Position numbers and translations under genes: made by a program. Shown here one piece after another: positions 8,341 to 18,252 of a stretch of 64,000 bases of DNA. The stretch's first letter is position 1, and each line of letters begins with the position of its first letter. A model generated the notes under the pieces. That model did no database searches, had not been told where the DNA came from, and saw nothing but the letters and a program-made list of their open reading frames with translations. The stretch is from JANRIG01 sp033765235 (lineage in GTDB: Bacteria > Bacteroidota > Bacteroidia > Cytophagales > UBA9547), in assembly GCA_033765235.1 (NCBI GenBank), contig JANRIG010000012.1, forward strand, positions 1 through 64,000. Direction: 5' to 3'.

Positions 8341-9251
8341 TCAGCATTATCTATTAATATCTTGTCAATCTCTTTTTCAGTAAGTCCGGTAAGCGATGCA
8401 ATGTCATTTTTATTCAAACCCATCTTTTGTGCATTCTTTATTATTTGCAATAAGTTTTCTAATTTACCTTTTTCTATTCCTTTTTCTATTCCTTTTTCTA
8501 TTCCTTCTTGTAATCCTTTGTTTGTTGCTGTCTCTATGGCATAATCATAAGTGTTTTGGTTATCTCTATCTACTTTTAAACTCATGATATATTTTTCAAA
8601 CTCAACTCTACCAAATTTTGCAAGCTCAGCAGTCTCAAATGCTTGCACAAATACACTGTCTTTGAATATAACCGGTATGTTTTCACAATCTTCCAAATGC
8701 TTAATAAAGTATAGCCACTGGTCTAATCTGGTGATTAGTTGCTCTTCTGTTTTAGTAAAATTCGGCATCTCAAGATATATGTAAGTAAGTTTGTCATAAA
8801 ATACTTTACCATTTTGGTCTTTTAACTTTATAATATGCAACACATCATTCCTGTCAGCTTCGTTTTTGTAGTCATTAAATGCAAAGTCTAATATACCAAT
8901 GCAGTAAACAGCTTTGAGATTATGGTTCCAGTAACCTTTCTCCGCTTGTTCTATGATTGGAAATGTAGAATAAAATATTGTACGTTCTCTAAAATAGTTT
9001 TGCTTAGCCTTTTGCAATTCTACTATGAATTTTTCGCCGCTTTCGCTTTCACAATATATATCATATACAGCTTTTCTAAAATCATCAATGTAGCCTAACT
9101 GTTCAGAGTTTTTGAAACTGAGCGACTTGATTTGAGACTCTTTGGGCAATAAAGAGTTTAAAAAATCTATCAGTATAGGCTTGCTGGCCTCTTCTCCAAA
9201 TATTTTTTTAAACCCAAAATCTGTAAAAGGATTTACATACTTAGCTTTCAT
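8337..9251 (-). CDS. Rpn family PD-(D/E)XK nuclease / putative transposase
   Basis: 304 residues from ATG 9251 (MKAKYVNPFTDFGFKKIFG), the canonical N-terminus of this family; a start 15 bases further upstream is possible. The PD-(D/E)XK core follows, with YDIYCESESGEKFIVELQKAKQ providing the D...ExxK-like residues. The tail carries three or four GIEK units (about 8470-8515), a low-complexity charged repeat typical of Rpn proteins. Rpn proteins are recombination-promoting nucleases, often in variable copy number. The four-base overlap with dut suggests insertion into, or capture by, the dut operon. Confidence 0.85.
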   Translation of the reverse strand: MKAKYVNPFTDFGFKKIFGEEASKPILIDFLNSLLPKESQIKSLSFKNSEQLGYIDDFRKAVYDIYCESESGEKFIVELQKAKQNYFRERTIFYSTFPIIEQAEKGYWNHNLKAVYCIGILDFAFNDYKNEADRNDVLHIIKLKDQNGKVFYDKLTYIYLEMPNFTKTEEQLITRLDQWLYFIKHLEDCENIPVIFKDSVFVQAFETAELAKFGRVEFEKYIMSLKVDRDNQNTYDYAIETATNKGLQEGIEKGIEKGIEKGKLENLLQIIKNAQKMGLNKNDIASLTGLTEKEIDKILIDNAE

Positions 9252-9263
9252 ATTGCAAAAATA

Positions 9264-9303
9264 CAAATTTATTGATGTTTATTAACCATTTACGCTAAAT
9301 TTG
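9264..9303. promoter_or_regulatory. Divergent TAAATTTG boxes between the Rpn operon and yidC
   Basis: TAAATTTG occurs on the minus strand (9264-9271) and on the plus strand (9296-9303), each pointing at the adjacent gene. Both match the TAnnTTTG consensus. The plus-strand box lies 29 bases before the yidC ATG; the minus-strand box is 12 bases before the Rpn ATG. Well-spaced -33 elements are not convincing. Confidence 0.4.
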
Positions 9304-9332
9304 CACTCCCTGATATTTGAATACCTATTATT

Positions 9333-11123
9333 ATGAATAACTCTGTAGAACGTAACCAAGCCATTGGTGTGGTGATTATCACCGGCCTGATTTTGGCTTA
9401 TTTTACTTTTTTTTCCAATACCTCCGATGATAAAAAGCAGGTGGCAAATCCTATAAAAAAAACTATTATTGCAAATAATTTTCAGAACCAACCAGACTCG
9501 TCTTTGCAAACCATGCGGGCAGCAGACACTTCTCAAATACCTGTTAGTGAGCAAATAACAACAGTAGAAAACAAAAATTTAGTACTTCGTTTTTCTAATA
9601 AAGGGGCTTTGCTAACAGACGTAAAACTTAAAAATTTCAAATCTTATTACAAAGATACTGTCTCTCTTATCTCCCAGGACTATAACAAGTACACACAATC
9701 ATTGGCTACTGCCTCCGGCAAAATACTATTATCTGATTTGTATTATAACATATCAAAATCACAAACAGCGGATACTACCATAGTCAAATATGAAACCATA
9801 TTGCCTACCAATCAAAAATTGGCATATACATATATCATACCTCCTGTGGGTTATACAATCAAATACAAAATTGACATTGAGAGTAATAAAAATAGTGATT
9901 ATGAGCTCACACTTATATGGAATCATATATTAAAACGTATAGAAAAGGACCTGCAAGCAACACGAAATACCTCTACCATCACCTACAGACAGACAGACGG
10001 TACCTATAGCTCACTATCCGAAAATTCTACAGATGTACAAGAAAAAACGGTGAATAACCTTAATTGGCTTGCATACAAACAAAAATTTTTCACCACAGGC
10101 ATAATATCGGACGGCAACATAAGTGCCGCCACTATCAAGTCTGAGCCTGAAACATCAGACTCTACAGTGATAAAAACATTTGCCAGTACAATCACTCTTT
10201 CACAAAAAGACATGTCATCAAAACCTACCTTTACACTATTTTTCGGTCCAAATAAGCTATCAGTTGTGCGGCCCGTAGCTACTGATTTTGTAGAAAATGT
10301 ATACCTCGGATGGCCGGTAATCAACACTATAAACCGCTACACCATAGCCCCGCTTTTTGCATTTTTAGAAAAATTCATGTCAAACTATGGCATCATCATC
10401 ATACTCATGGTGCTCATTATCAAAATAGTATTGTTTCCGCTGTCATTTAAGGCTTACCAATCTATGGCAAAAATAAAAGTGCTGAAGCCTGAGCTTGACG
10501 AAATCAAAGCCAAAGCCGGCGATGACATGGGACTTATGCAGCAAGAGCAAATGAAATTGTACAACCAAGTAGGGGTAAACCCCATCAGTGGATGTATTCC
10601 TGTGCTTTTGCAGATGCCTGTGTTGCTTGCTATGTTCAACTTTTTTCCCAATGCCATAGAGCTGCGCCAGCAGAGTTTCTTATGGGCAGAAGACTTATCG
10701 TCATACGACTCTATTGCAAGCTTGCCTTTTAGTATTCCATTTTATGGCGACCATGTGAGCCTATTTGCACTACTCATGACAGCATCTACGCTGCTATACA
10801 CATGGTACAACAGCCAAATGAATGTATCAAGTATTACCGGCCCTATGATGGCTATGCAGTATATCATGCCATTAGTATTCATGTTTGTGATGAATACCAT
10901 GCCTGCCGGACTTAGTTTTTATTACTTTGTATCTAATATGGTCACTATAGGTCAGCAATACATAATAAAACTTTTTGTAGATGAAAAAGCCATACGCGCC
11001 AAGCTCGAAGACAACAAAAAGACCGCTACTACACGCAAGCCCAACCGCTTTCAGCAGCGACTGATGGAGGCTATGGAGCAGCAGCAGGAGCTTAAGAAAA
11101 AGTCGGGTAAGGGCAAAAAGTAA
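9333..11123 (+). CDS. yidC: Membrane protein insertase YidC
   Basis: 596 residues. TM1 is near residues 14-30, followed by a large periplasmic beta-sandwich domain (about 80-330). The conserved 60KD_IMP insertase core follows (about 355-555), starting at NYGIIIILMVLIIKIVLFPL and including the SMAKIKVLKPELDEIKAK coiled cytoplasmic loop. The C-terminus is basic (QQELKKKSGKGKK), as in many YidC proteins that contact ribosomes. It inserts inner-membrane proteins with or without SecYEG. Length is normal for the Gram-negative type. It stands alone on the plus strand, divergent from the Rpn-dut operon. Confidence 0.96.
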   Translation: MNNSVERNQAIGVVIITGLILAYFTFFSNTSDDKKQVANPIKKTIIANNFQNQPDSSLQTMRAADTSQIPVSEQITTVENKNLVLRFSNKGALLTDVKLKNFKSYYKDTVSLISQDYNKYTQSLATASGKILLSDLYYNISKSQTADTTIVKYETILPTNQKLAYTYIIPPVGYTIKYKIDIESNKNSDYELTLIWNHILKRIEKDLQATRNTSTITYRQTDGTYSSLSENSTDVQEKTVNNLNWLAYKQKFFTTGIISDGNISAATIKSEPETSDSTVIKTFASTITLSQKDMSSKPTFTLFFGPNKLSVVRPVATDFVENVYLGWPVINTINRYTIAPLFAFLEKFMSNYGIIIILMVLIIKIVLFPLSFKAYQSMAKIKVLKPELDEIKAKAGDDMGLMQQEQMKLYNQVGVNPISGCIPVLLQMPVLLAMFNFFPNAIELRQQSFLWAEDLSSYDSIASLPFSIPFYGDHVSLFALLMTASTLLYTWYNSQMNVSSITGPMMAMQYIMPLVFMFVMNTMPAGLSFYYFVSNMVTIGQQYIIKLFVDEKAIRAKLEDNKKTATTRKPNRFQQRLMEAMEQQQELKKKSGKGKK

Positions 11124-11321
11124 TTTTTTTTTGACAATTATTTACCCCATTTTTTGCAATCTTATCAATAATACATAAGACTCATTTAATAAATATACTA
11201 CTATTATTAAGTAAGAATTACTTAAATATTGTCAGTGTAAGCAATTCAGAAGCCTCGTTTCAAGAATAAATATTATATTATTGTTATCCTCATGGTTACT
11301 TTTTGCGTATAACAAGTATAA

Positions 11322-12743
11322 ATGAAAAAAATATTACATGTTAGTTATCGTTTATATCATTATATTTGCGTTGAAGTATTTGAAAAAGTAACTTCATCTA
11401 TTGTGGCTAAATACAAGTGTTTTATACTAATTTTTTTACTTTTAGGCAGCACCAAAAGTTATGAACAGGTACTTGTATCAAATACCAAATCTTACACAAA
11501 TGCCTCGAAAAAATCAGATAGTAAATTATTAAGTTCAAAAAAAACGGTTAAGAAAAAACAAGGTAGTGCAGGTATGGTGGCTGTGAAAAAAATGCGCCCG
11601 ATTGGCATTAACCACGACAAACTTACCACCCAAAAGTCAAAAGGGTCAAATAGAGGAGCTACACTTTTTACTAATATCAGAGATATATTTTGTGTATCGT
11701 GCCGAGCCGAAAACAAAACCGAATGCCCTGATATTGACAGAAAATCTGAAAATAACTTTGAATACGACCCGGGAGCATCCAATTACTCCAAAGCCAATCT
11801 GGTACGCTCCTCCAACTCTGTGCATTTTGATGTAATAGCACTCGACGACATACATTTAGACATTCCTGCATTTAAGCAATTTAAAAACAATATGACAGAC
11901 TTCACTTCCGATGGTGAGCACCAGTTTCAAGCTATTTTACAAAAGATAGGAGTGTTTTTGGGGGCAAACTATGAAGGCAAAGGTGTGACACTCAATATTA
12001 TAGGCTCAGCCTCACAGATACCTACCAGTTTTGACCCATCTAAGCCCAACAATAATATAAACCCGGACGGAAGCTCAATATTGGGCAAAACGAGCATTGC
12101 CAACAACAAAATGCTTGCCAAAGCACGTGCAGATGAGCTTGCCAAAAGAATAATGGCAGTATTTCCCAGTATCAACATAATGACACCCAAACTGGAAGAT
12201 ATAAAAATTGGGGACACAAAATGGACCAAAGCAGAGCAACATGCCCTTAGCAAAGCATATCTGAAAGGCGATAAGGAAGGTATGATGCAGGTATACGAGC
12301 CATTTCAGAAAGACCAATGGGTGAAAGTGGAGTCCAAAGAACGTGCATCAAAAACTATACAGCCTGAGTCTATCAAAATGTATATGGTATCTACTATTCC
12401 TCACCTCAAATATGAGATAAATGGAGTGGAAAACACTGTAAAGTCTGTATTTATTGTATCAAAAAACACATATGACCGCATTGGTGATAACTTTACCTTT
12501 GCTACTGTACAAGCCAGAGATGAGTTTTTGGATAAAATGAACCTAAAAATACATTATGAGAAAAAAAACAATATCATACGTTGGTATTTGCTCAATGGAG
12601 AAGAAGAGATAAATGCTTTTAAAATACAAGATTATGAAACTAAGGTATATACATTGTACCAAATGGGAATAGTGGACAACTTAGACGAAAACATACTGGA
12701 GCAGCATATCATAGCTGAGGTCATGAGTAAGCACCAAAAGTAA
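11322..12743 (+). CDS. Hypothetical exported protein with an OmpA-like region
   Basis: 473 residues from ATG 11322; a GTG at 11403 would give a cleaner signal peptide (CFILIFLLLGSTKSYEQ near its start) and may be the true start. A low-complexity lysine/serine stretch follows. The centre (about 190-285) has the pattern of an OmpA-type peptidoglycan-binding domain: a DG..FQAILQKIGVFL helix, LNIIGSASQIPTSFDP strand-loop and NNKMLAKARADELAKRI helix. The C-terminal half has no recognised domain. A CVSC pair lies at about residue 124. A role in envelope anchoring is plausible but not shown. Confidence 0.6.
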   Translation: MKKILHVSYRLYHYICVEVFEKVTSSIVAKYKCFILIFLLLGSTKSYEQVLVSNTKSYTNASKKSDSKLLSSKKTVKKKQGSAGMVAVKKMRPIGINHDKLTTQKSKGSNRGATLFTNIRDIFCVSCRAENKTECPDIDRKSENNFEYDPGASNYSKANLVRSSNSVHFDVIALDDIHLDIPAFKQFKNNMTDFTSDGEHQFQAILQKIGVFLGANYEGKGVTLNIIGSASQIPTSFDPSKPNNNINPDGSSILGKTSIANNKMLAKARADELAKRIMAVFPSINIMTPKLEDIKIGDTKWTKAEQHALSKAYLKGDKEGMMQVYEPFQKDQWVKVESKERASKTIQPESIKMYMVSTIPHLKYEINGVENTVKSVFIVSKNTYDRIGDNFTFATVQARDEFLDKMNLKIHYEKKNNIIRWYLLNGEEEINAFKIQDYETKVYTLYQMGIVDNLDENILEQHIIAEVMSKHQK

Positions 12744-12824
12744 TGGTAAGATTTTTAGAATTATTTTTTTTACTGTTGAAAAAATAGAGACTCATATTTG
12801 ATATTTTTACAACATGCATATCTT

Positions 12825-13565
12825 ATGAATAGAAAAAACTTTTTAATTAATCTCGGATTATTCACATATGCCTCATTTTTAAGCACTTATTCATGGTCTT
12901 TCACTCCAGAGTATGATGAAATAATGGGTATTTGCAGACCCGACACGCTATGCACGGATGAGATAAAGCTACGACATGAAGCCTATGATGCGTTTTATGA
13001 AATGTATCATAGTGCCCTCAGGCAAGGTATATACATACATATATCATCATCATACCGCAGTTTTTATGCACAGCAAAAAATTTGGGAAAAAAAATACAAG
13101 CAACTTGCAACGAAAGGTAATGTGAGTACAGAAGATATTGTATCAAATATTGTACAATATACAGCCATACCCGGCACCTCAAGGCACCATTGGGGCACAG
13201 ACTTTGATGCTGTAGATGGTATGGGCTACCTACATGAAAACCCACTTGACACTTTGCACTATAAATCTTCGGGCGACTATGGCTACCTATACCATTGGCT
13301 TACAGAAAATGCCCATAAATATGGTTATCATCAGGTATATACACTTGATAATAAACGTCAGGGCTTCAAGTTTGAACCTTGGCACTATTCCTATAAGCCA
13401 TTGGCAGTAAAGTACTTGCGCTACATGTCACAGATACCGTTTCACACCCTTGACATATATAAAACTATTCCCGGAAGTGAAGTATTTATGAATGAGAATT
13501 TTATGAAAAAATATATACAAAGCCACATGATGGGTATCAATTCTCAATTAATGTATGATGAGTAA
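12825..13565 (+). CDS. M15-family D-alanyl-D-alanine carboxypeptidase (VanY-like)
   Basis: 246 residues from ATG 12825, which gives a clean signal peptide (MNRKNFLINLGLFTYASFLS). Zinc peptidase motifs of the VanY/M15B group are present: SSYRSFYAQQKIW, then TSRHHWGTDFDAVD (zinc His and Asp in HxxxxxxD), and FEPWHYSY (general base Glu and zinc His in ExxH). It should trim D-Ala from peptidoglycan stem peptides in the periplasm. No vancomycin-resistance genes are near, so a housekeeping wall role is likely. Confidence 0.88.
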   Translation: MNRKNFLINLGLFTYASFLSTYSWSFTPEYDEIMGICRPDTLCTDEIKLRHEAYDAFYEMYHSALRQGIYIHISSSYRSFYAQQKIWEKKYKQLATKGNVSTEDIVSNIVQYTAIPGTSRHHWGTDFDAVDGMGYLHENPLDTLHYKSSGDYGYLYHWLTENAHKYGYHQVYTLDNKRQGFKFEPWHYSYKPLAVKYLRYMSQIPFHTLDIYKTIPGSEVFMNENFMKKYIQSHMMGINSQLMYDE

Positions 13566-13733
13566 ATGTGAGTAATGAGTATTTTATCTGCCAAATTTTT
13601 ATACATAAAAAATATATTAATCAAGTAGCCATTACAGATAATATGAAGCAAGTTTTATATTAACCAATTGTGCATTTATCTGTAATGCAGTGATAGTACA
13701 CCCATACAATATTTCAGCACAGATATTAGGTGG

Positions 13734-15878
13734 CTATTCTTTCACTACTTCTTTGTCTTTTGCCACCTCTTTGCTCTCAGGAGAGGCATTGTTGTCATCA
13801 GTTTCTTTATCCTCTTTGGGTTCTTCGCCTATTTGCTCCATAAATTGTTGATAGGCAGTTTGTTTCTCAAATGGCCGCTTACCTATGAGAGTTACTAAAT
13901 CTTGCTGAAAAATGATTTCGCGTTTGAGCAGTTCTTGGGCTATTATTTCCAATTGCTCTCTTTTTTCGGTGAGCAGTTTGCGGGTGTGCACATACGCTCT
14001 CTCTACCAACTTGCGCACCTCTTGGTCTATGGTTTCGGCGGTAGCTTCAGAGTATGGTTTGTTAAATGAGTAATCGCTTTGCTTGGAGTCATAGTATGAG
14101 ATGTTGCCTATTTTATCGTTCATACCATATATAGTTACCATGCTGTATGCCATTTTGGTGATTCGCTCTAAGTCACTCAATGCTCCTGTAGATATTTTTG
14201 AGAATACTATATCTTCGGCCACCCTACCCCCGAGCGACATGCACATCTCGTCAAAAAGTTGCTCATTGGTGTATAGAAATTGCTCTTTGGGTAAATATTG
14301 GGCATAGCCCAAGGAGGCTATCCCGCGAGGTACTATGCTTACTTTTACAAGTGGGTCGGCATGCTCCAAGTACCAGCCTGCCACAGCATGACCGGCTTCG
14401 TGGTATGCTACTATAAGCTTTTCTTCGGGCGAAATTATTTTTGATTTTTTTTCCAATCCTCCAATTACACGGTCTATAGCTGCCTGAAAGTCTTCCATAT
14501 CTATTTTTTCTTTGCCGTTGCGGGCAGCTATGAGTGCGGCCTCATTGCACACGTTCATGATTTCTGCACCAGCAAAACCGGGTGTTTGTGCTGCAAGTTT
14601 TTTTGATTCTACGTCTTCTTCCAGTTTCAGAAGTCCCATGTGCACCCTGAATATTTGCTCTCTACCTTTTATATCGGGCTTGTCTATAGATATTTGCCTG
14701 TCAAACCTGCCCGGACGCAGCAAAGCTGAGTCCAATACATCGGGGCGGTTGGTAGCAGCCAATATGATTACACCTGAATCTGTGCCAAAGCCGTCCATCT
14801 CCACTAATAGTGAGTTGAGGGTATTTTCTCTTTCATCATTAGCTCCTACCGCCATACCTCTGCCTCTGTGGCGCCCAATGGCATCTATCTCATCTATAAA
14901 TATGATACATGGTGCTTTTTCTTTGGCTTGTCTAAAAAGGTCGCGTACTCTGGCAGCTCCTACACCTACAAACATTTCTACAAAATCTGAGCCTGAAAGT
15001 GAGAAGAATGGTACTCCTGCTTCACCCGCTACTGCTTTGGCAAGCAATGTTTTGCCTGTGCCCGGAGGCCCTATCAATAGCGCACCTTTGGGTATCTTGC
15101 CTCCTAATGCGGTAAATTTTGAAGGATTTTTTAAAAATTCTACTATTTCTTTTACTTCCTCTTTTGCTTCATCCAGCCCTGCTACATCCTGAAAGGTGAT
15201 TTTTACTTTGTTGTCTGCATCAAATAATGCTGCCCTTGACTTACCTATGTTAAAGAGTTGCCCTCCGGGTCCTCCTATGTTTGACATACGACGCATCATA
15301 TACCAAAAGCCTACTGCCAGTATGATAAAAAAACCATAGCTGAAAAGCCACGTCATAAAATCTTGTCTTTGGTCTATCTTATAGCCTATCTGCTTGTCTT
15401 TATTTATTGACTTTTGAAGCCTGTCAAAATCATCCTTAAACGAAACCGGAGATATGATTTGAAACCTGTAATGTGGACCTTGTACCAAAGGAAATGGACC
15501 ACGGTCTTGCAACTCTTCTATATATTTTTTGTTTTTAAGTGCTTCCTCTTTCAAGGTCACCTCCACAGTGCGGTCGTTTACTATCACCACTTCTTTGAGG
15601 TCGTGGCTCATGAGCATGTCTTCAAATCTCTTTTGGGTAATCTCTACTGTGGCAGAGGAGCGGGTCACATATACCAATATAGTGAAAAACAGCATTAATC
15701 CAATAATAATATAGGTCTGCAAATTTGAGCCGGATTCGGGTCTTCTGTCCTTATTGTTTTTGTCTTTGCCATTGGGCAGTAAATTAGGAAATATAAAAGG
15801 TCGTTTTTCTTTAGTATCACCACTCTGCGTTGAAGGGGTTGCCTGCGTGTCAGGATTTTTTATTTTGTTTTCAGCCAT
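13734..15878 (-). CDS. ftsH: ATP-dependent zinc metalloprotease FtsH
   Basis: 714 residues. Two TM segments (about 52-72 and 177-195) flank a periplasmic domain. The AAA module has Walker A GPPGTGKT (270-277), Walker B IIFIDEIDAIGR and an ATNRPDVLDSALLRPGRFDR second region of homology. The protease zinc site is HEAGH (493-497). It degrades misfolded membrane proteins and regulatory substrates as a hexamer. The C-terminal tail is acidic and lysine-rich (KEDKETDDNN...), longer than in E. coli. It follows rsfS by 24 bases, a common Bacteroidota arrangement. Confidence 0.97.
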   Translation of the reverse strand: MAENKIKNPDTQATPSTQSGDTKEKRPFIFPNLLPNGKDKNNKDRRPESGSNLQTYIIIGLMLFFTILVYVTRSSATVEITQKRFEDMLMSHDLKEVVIVNDRTVEVTLKEEALKNKKYIEELQDRGPFPLVQGPHYRFQIISPVSFKDDFDRLQKSINKDKQIGYKIDQRQDFMTWLFSYGFFIILAVGFWYMMRRMSNIGGPGGQLFNIGKSRAALFDADNKVKITFQDVAGLDEAKEEVKEIVEFLKNPSKFTALGGKIPKGALLIGPPGTGKTLLAKAVAGEAGVPFFSLSGSDFVEMFVGVGAARVRDLFRQAKEKAPCIIFIDEIDAIGRHRGRGMAVGANDERENTLNSLLVEMDGFGTDSGVIILAATNRPDVLDSALLRPGRFDRQISIDKPDIKGREQIFRVHMGLLKLEEDVESKKLAAQTPGFAGAEIMNVCNEAALIAARNGKEKIDMEDFQAAIDRVIGGLEKKSKIISPEEKLIVAYHEAGHAVAGWYLEHADPLVKVSIVPRGIASLGYAQYLPKEQFLYTNEQLFDEMCMSLGGRVAEDIVFSKISTGALSDLERITKMAYSMVTIYGMNDKIGNISYYDSKQSDYSFNKPYSEATAETIDQEVRKLVERAYVHTRKLLTEKREQLEIIAQELLKREIIFQQDLVTLIGKRPFEKQTAYQQFMEQIGEEPKEDKETDDNNASPESKEVAKDKEVVKE

Positions 15879-15902
15879 TTTTATTCGTTTTTTAGTAAAT
15901 AA

Positions 15903-16268
15903 TCAATATTTAGTGATTTCAGCATCACCCCACAATTCTTCTAAACCATAAAATTTTCTTTTATCTTTTTGGAATATATGAGCTACTACATCTATGTAGT
16001 CTATCAAAATCCATTCCTTATTGGTTTTTCCTTCTTCACTTTTGGGGTGAGTATTTAACTTTTGCCATACTTCTTGCTCCACAGCATCTGATATGGCATC
16101 GAGATGTGTGCCGGATGTACCAGAGCAAATAACAAAATAATCGGCAATAGCGTTTTTGTTTTTGGTAAGATTTATCACCATCACTTCCTCTGCTTTCTTG
16201 TCTATCATGCCTTTGGCCACTATTTCATGCAGCTCAAAGGTTGATTTTACATTTTTCTTTTTCACCAT
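15903..16268 (-). CDS. rsfS: Ribosome silencing factor RsfS
   Basis: 121 residues, normal for the RsfS/Iojap/DUF143 family. Typical segments are visible: ADYFVICSGTSGTHLDAISDAVE, EGKTNKEWILIDYIDVVAHIFQ and FYGLEELWGDA. It binds ribosomal protein uL14 and blocks subunit joining when nutrients are scarce. It is first in the rsfS-ftsH unit and divergent from birA, with only about 43 bases between the two starts. Confidence 0.95.
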   Translation of the reverse strand: MVKKKNVKSTFELHEIVAKGMIDKKAEEVMVINLTKNKNAIADYFVICSGTSGTHLDAISDAVEQEVWQKLNTHPKSEEGKTNKEWILIDYIDVVAHIFQKDKRKFYGLEELWGDAEITKY

Positions 16269-16293
16269 TTATTATTGCATATCTTGCAATCTG

Positions 16294-16301
16294 CAAAATT
16301 A
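16294..16301 (-). promoter_or_regulatory. TAATTTTG -7 box for rsfS-ftsH
   Basis: On the minus strand, TAATTTTG matches TAnnTTTG and lies about 25 bases before the rsfS ATG. A matching -33 TTTG at the proper distance was not found. Confidence 0.35.
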
Positions 16302-16311
16302 ATAAAATATT

Positions 16312-17040
16312 ATGTATTTGCCATTTCAAAATACATCATTTATCGGAAATAATATTATGTATCTGCCAATATGTCATTCTACTAATGATTACATAAAGGA
16401 AAATATAGATAATATAAATATGAAAAACGGCACTATTGCCATAGCAAGAGAGCAAACGAATGGGCGCGGACAAAGAGGTAATAAGTGGGTGAGCAATCCG
16501 GGCGAAAATCTTACTTTCAGCATACTTATAGATAACGCATTTGAACATAGCTTTGTGCTCACTCAGTTAATATCTGTATCTGTATGTGAAGTGCTATTGA
16601 GCTACAGTATCAATAACATAGCTGTAAAATGGCCTAATGATATACTGGTTGGGCACAAAAAATTGTGTGGCATATTAATAGAAAAGTATAAAAACAAATA
16701 CATAGCAGGAATAGGCATAAATGTAAATCAGCAGAATTTTGGATATCTTAATGCTACTTCTATGTATAATGAATGTGAACATAATTTTGATATCTATAAA
16801 GTACTCAATGAAGTATGTATTAATATAGAAAACAACTTACCAGATGTGCAAAACTTAAACATATTAAGAACAAAATACCTTAATTTGCTATTTGGATATC
16901 AAAAACAGCGTACATATATGTATGATGGCAAGACTTGCACGGGTATTATTGAAAAAATATATGACGATGGCAAAATAGGCATGGATATTGATGGCAATAA
17001 ACTTATATTGGGAAATAGAGAAATAAAATACGTACTATAA
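16312..17040 (+). CDS. birA: Biotin--[acetyl-CoA-carboxylase] ligase
   Basis: 242 residues. It has the biotin protein ligase catalytic core: STNDYIKE, the GRGQRGNKWVSNPGENLTFSI biotinoyl-AMP loop, VKWPNDILVGHKKLCGILIE and GIGINVNQ. There is no N-terminal HTH domain, so it is a monofunctional ligase that cannot repress biotin genes as E. coli BirA does. It attaches biotin to carboxylase carrier proteins. It overlaps ribBA by one base (TAATG). Confidence 0.95.
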   Translation: MYLPFQNTSFIGNNIMYLPICHSTNDYIKENIDNINMKNGTIAIAREQTNGRGQRGNKWVSNPGENLTFSILIDNAFEHSFVLTQLISVSVCEVLLSYSINNIAVKWPNDILVGHKKLCGILIEKYKNKYIAGIGINVNQQNFGYLNATSMYNECEHNFDIYKVLNEVCINIENNLPDVQNLNILRTKYLNLLFGYQKQRTYMYDGKTCTGIIEKIYDDGKIGMDIDGNKLILGNREIKYVL

Positions 17041-18242
17041 TGTTGAATACCATAGAAGAAGCTTTAGAAGATATTAAAAAGGGTAAAATAATCATTGTGG
17101 TAGATGACGAAGACCGTGAAAATGAGGGAGATATGATATGTGCCTCAGAGCTCATCACTCCTGATATTGTAAACTTTATGAGCAAAGAAGCACGCGGACT
17201 TATATGCGTGGCACTTACCGAAAATAGATGTGAAGAACTTGGGCTTAACCTGATGGTAGGGCACAATACTTCGCTGCACGCTACCCCCTTCACAGTATCA
17301 GTAGACCTGCTGGGGCAAGGCAATACCACCGGCATATCTGTACAAGACCGCGCCCAAACCATACAGGCTCTGGTAAATACAAACACCACCCCTGACCAAC
17401 TGGCAAAACCGGGGCATATATTTCCCCTGAAATCTAAAAATGGGGGAGTGCTGCGTAGGGCAGGTCATACAGAAGCAGCTGTGGACTTTGCTCGGCTTGC
17501 AGGATTGAAACCCTCGGGGGTGTTGGTAGAAATCTTGCGTGAAGATGGCAGCATGGCACGGCTGCCTGACCTGCGAATAGTAGCCGATAGATTTGGTATG
17601 AAGTTGGTTTCAATACGTGACTTGATATCTTACAGGCTTATCAATGAAACACTTATAGAAAAAGAAATATCTGTGAACCTGCCCACCAAGTGGGGCAACT
17701 TTGACCTGGTGGCATATAAACAACTTAATACTGACGAAGAACATTTGGCACTCATAAAAGGCGAATGGGCTCCCGGCGAACCTGTATTAGTACGTGTGCA
17801 CTCATCATGCATGACCGGCGATATATTCGGCTCTTGCCGGTGCGACTGTGGCGAGCAACTACAAGCGGCCATGAGGTTGGTAGAGTCAGAGGGCAAAGGA
17901 GTAGTACTTTATATGAATCAGGAAGGCAGAGGAATAGGATTAATCAACAAACTCAAAGCCTACAAACTGCAAGAGCAAGGTCTTGATACCGTAGAGGCAA
18001 ATATTAAATTAGGCTTTGGTATGGACCACCGTGACTATGGCATAGGTGCTCAAATACTCCGCAACTTGGGCTTAACTAAAATTAAGCTCATAAGCAATAA
18101 TCCTACCAAAAGAGCCGGGCTGCTTGGATATGGACTGGAAATAATAGAAACTGTGCCTATAGAGATAATTCCAAACCCTCACAATGAAAGCTACCTATTG
18201 ACCAAGCGCGACAAAATGGGACACAATATTTTGAAAAAATAA
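17040..18242 (+). CDS. ribBA: Bifunctional DHBP synthase / GTP cyclohydrolase II RibBA
   Basis: 400 residues in two domains. RibB (about 1-200) has the metal/substrate loop VVDDEDRENEGDM and GHTEAAVDFARLAGL. RibA (about 205-400) has the zinc cysteines in CMTGDIFGSCRCDCG and the EGRGIGL catalytic motif. It makes both riboflavin precursors: 3,4-dihydroxy-2-butanone 4-phosphate from ribulose 5-phosphate, and the pyrimidine from GTP. Key residues of both domains look intact. It lies between birA and recJ; other rib genes are not in the window, and no FMN riboswitch was seen upstream. Confidence 0.96.
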   Translation: MLNTIEEALEDIKKGKIIIVVDDEDRENEGDMICASELITPDIVNFMSKEARGLICVALTENRCEELGLNLMVGHNTSLHATPFTVSVDLLGQGNTTGISVQDRAQTIQALVNTNTTPDQLAKPGHIFPLKSKNGGVLRRAGHTEAAVDFARLAGLKPSGVLVEILREDGSMARLPDLRIVADRFGMKLVSIRDLISYRLINETLIEKEISVNLPTKWGNFDLVAYKQLNTDEEHLALIKGEWAPGEPVLVRVHSSCMTGDIFGSCRCDCGEQLQAAMRLVESEGKGVVLYMNQEGRGIGLINKLKAYKLQEQGLDTVEANIKLGFGMDHRDYGIGAQILRNLGLTKIKLISNNPTKRAGLLGYGLEIIETVPIEIIPNPHNESYLLTKRDKMGHNILKK

Positions 18243-18252
18243 TAAATTCACG

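Noticed and set aside
14512..15192. Long plus-strand frame (226 residues) inside ftsH
   Set aside because: It is antisense to the highly conserved FtsH ATPase and has no recognised domain; a shadow frame.
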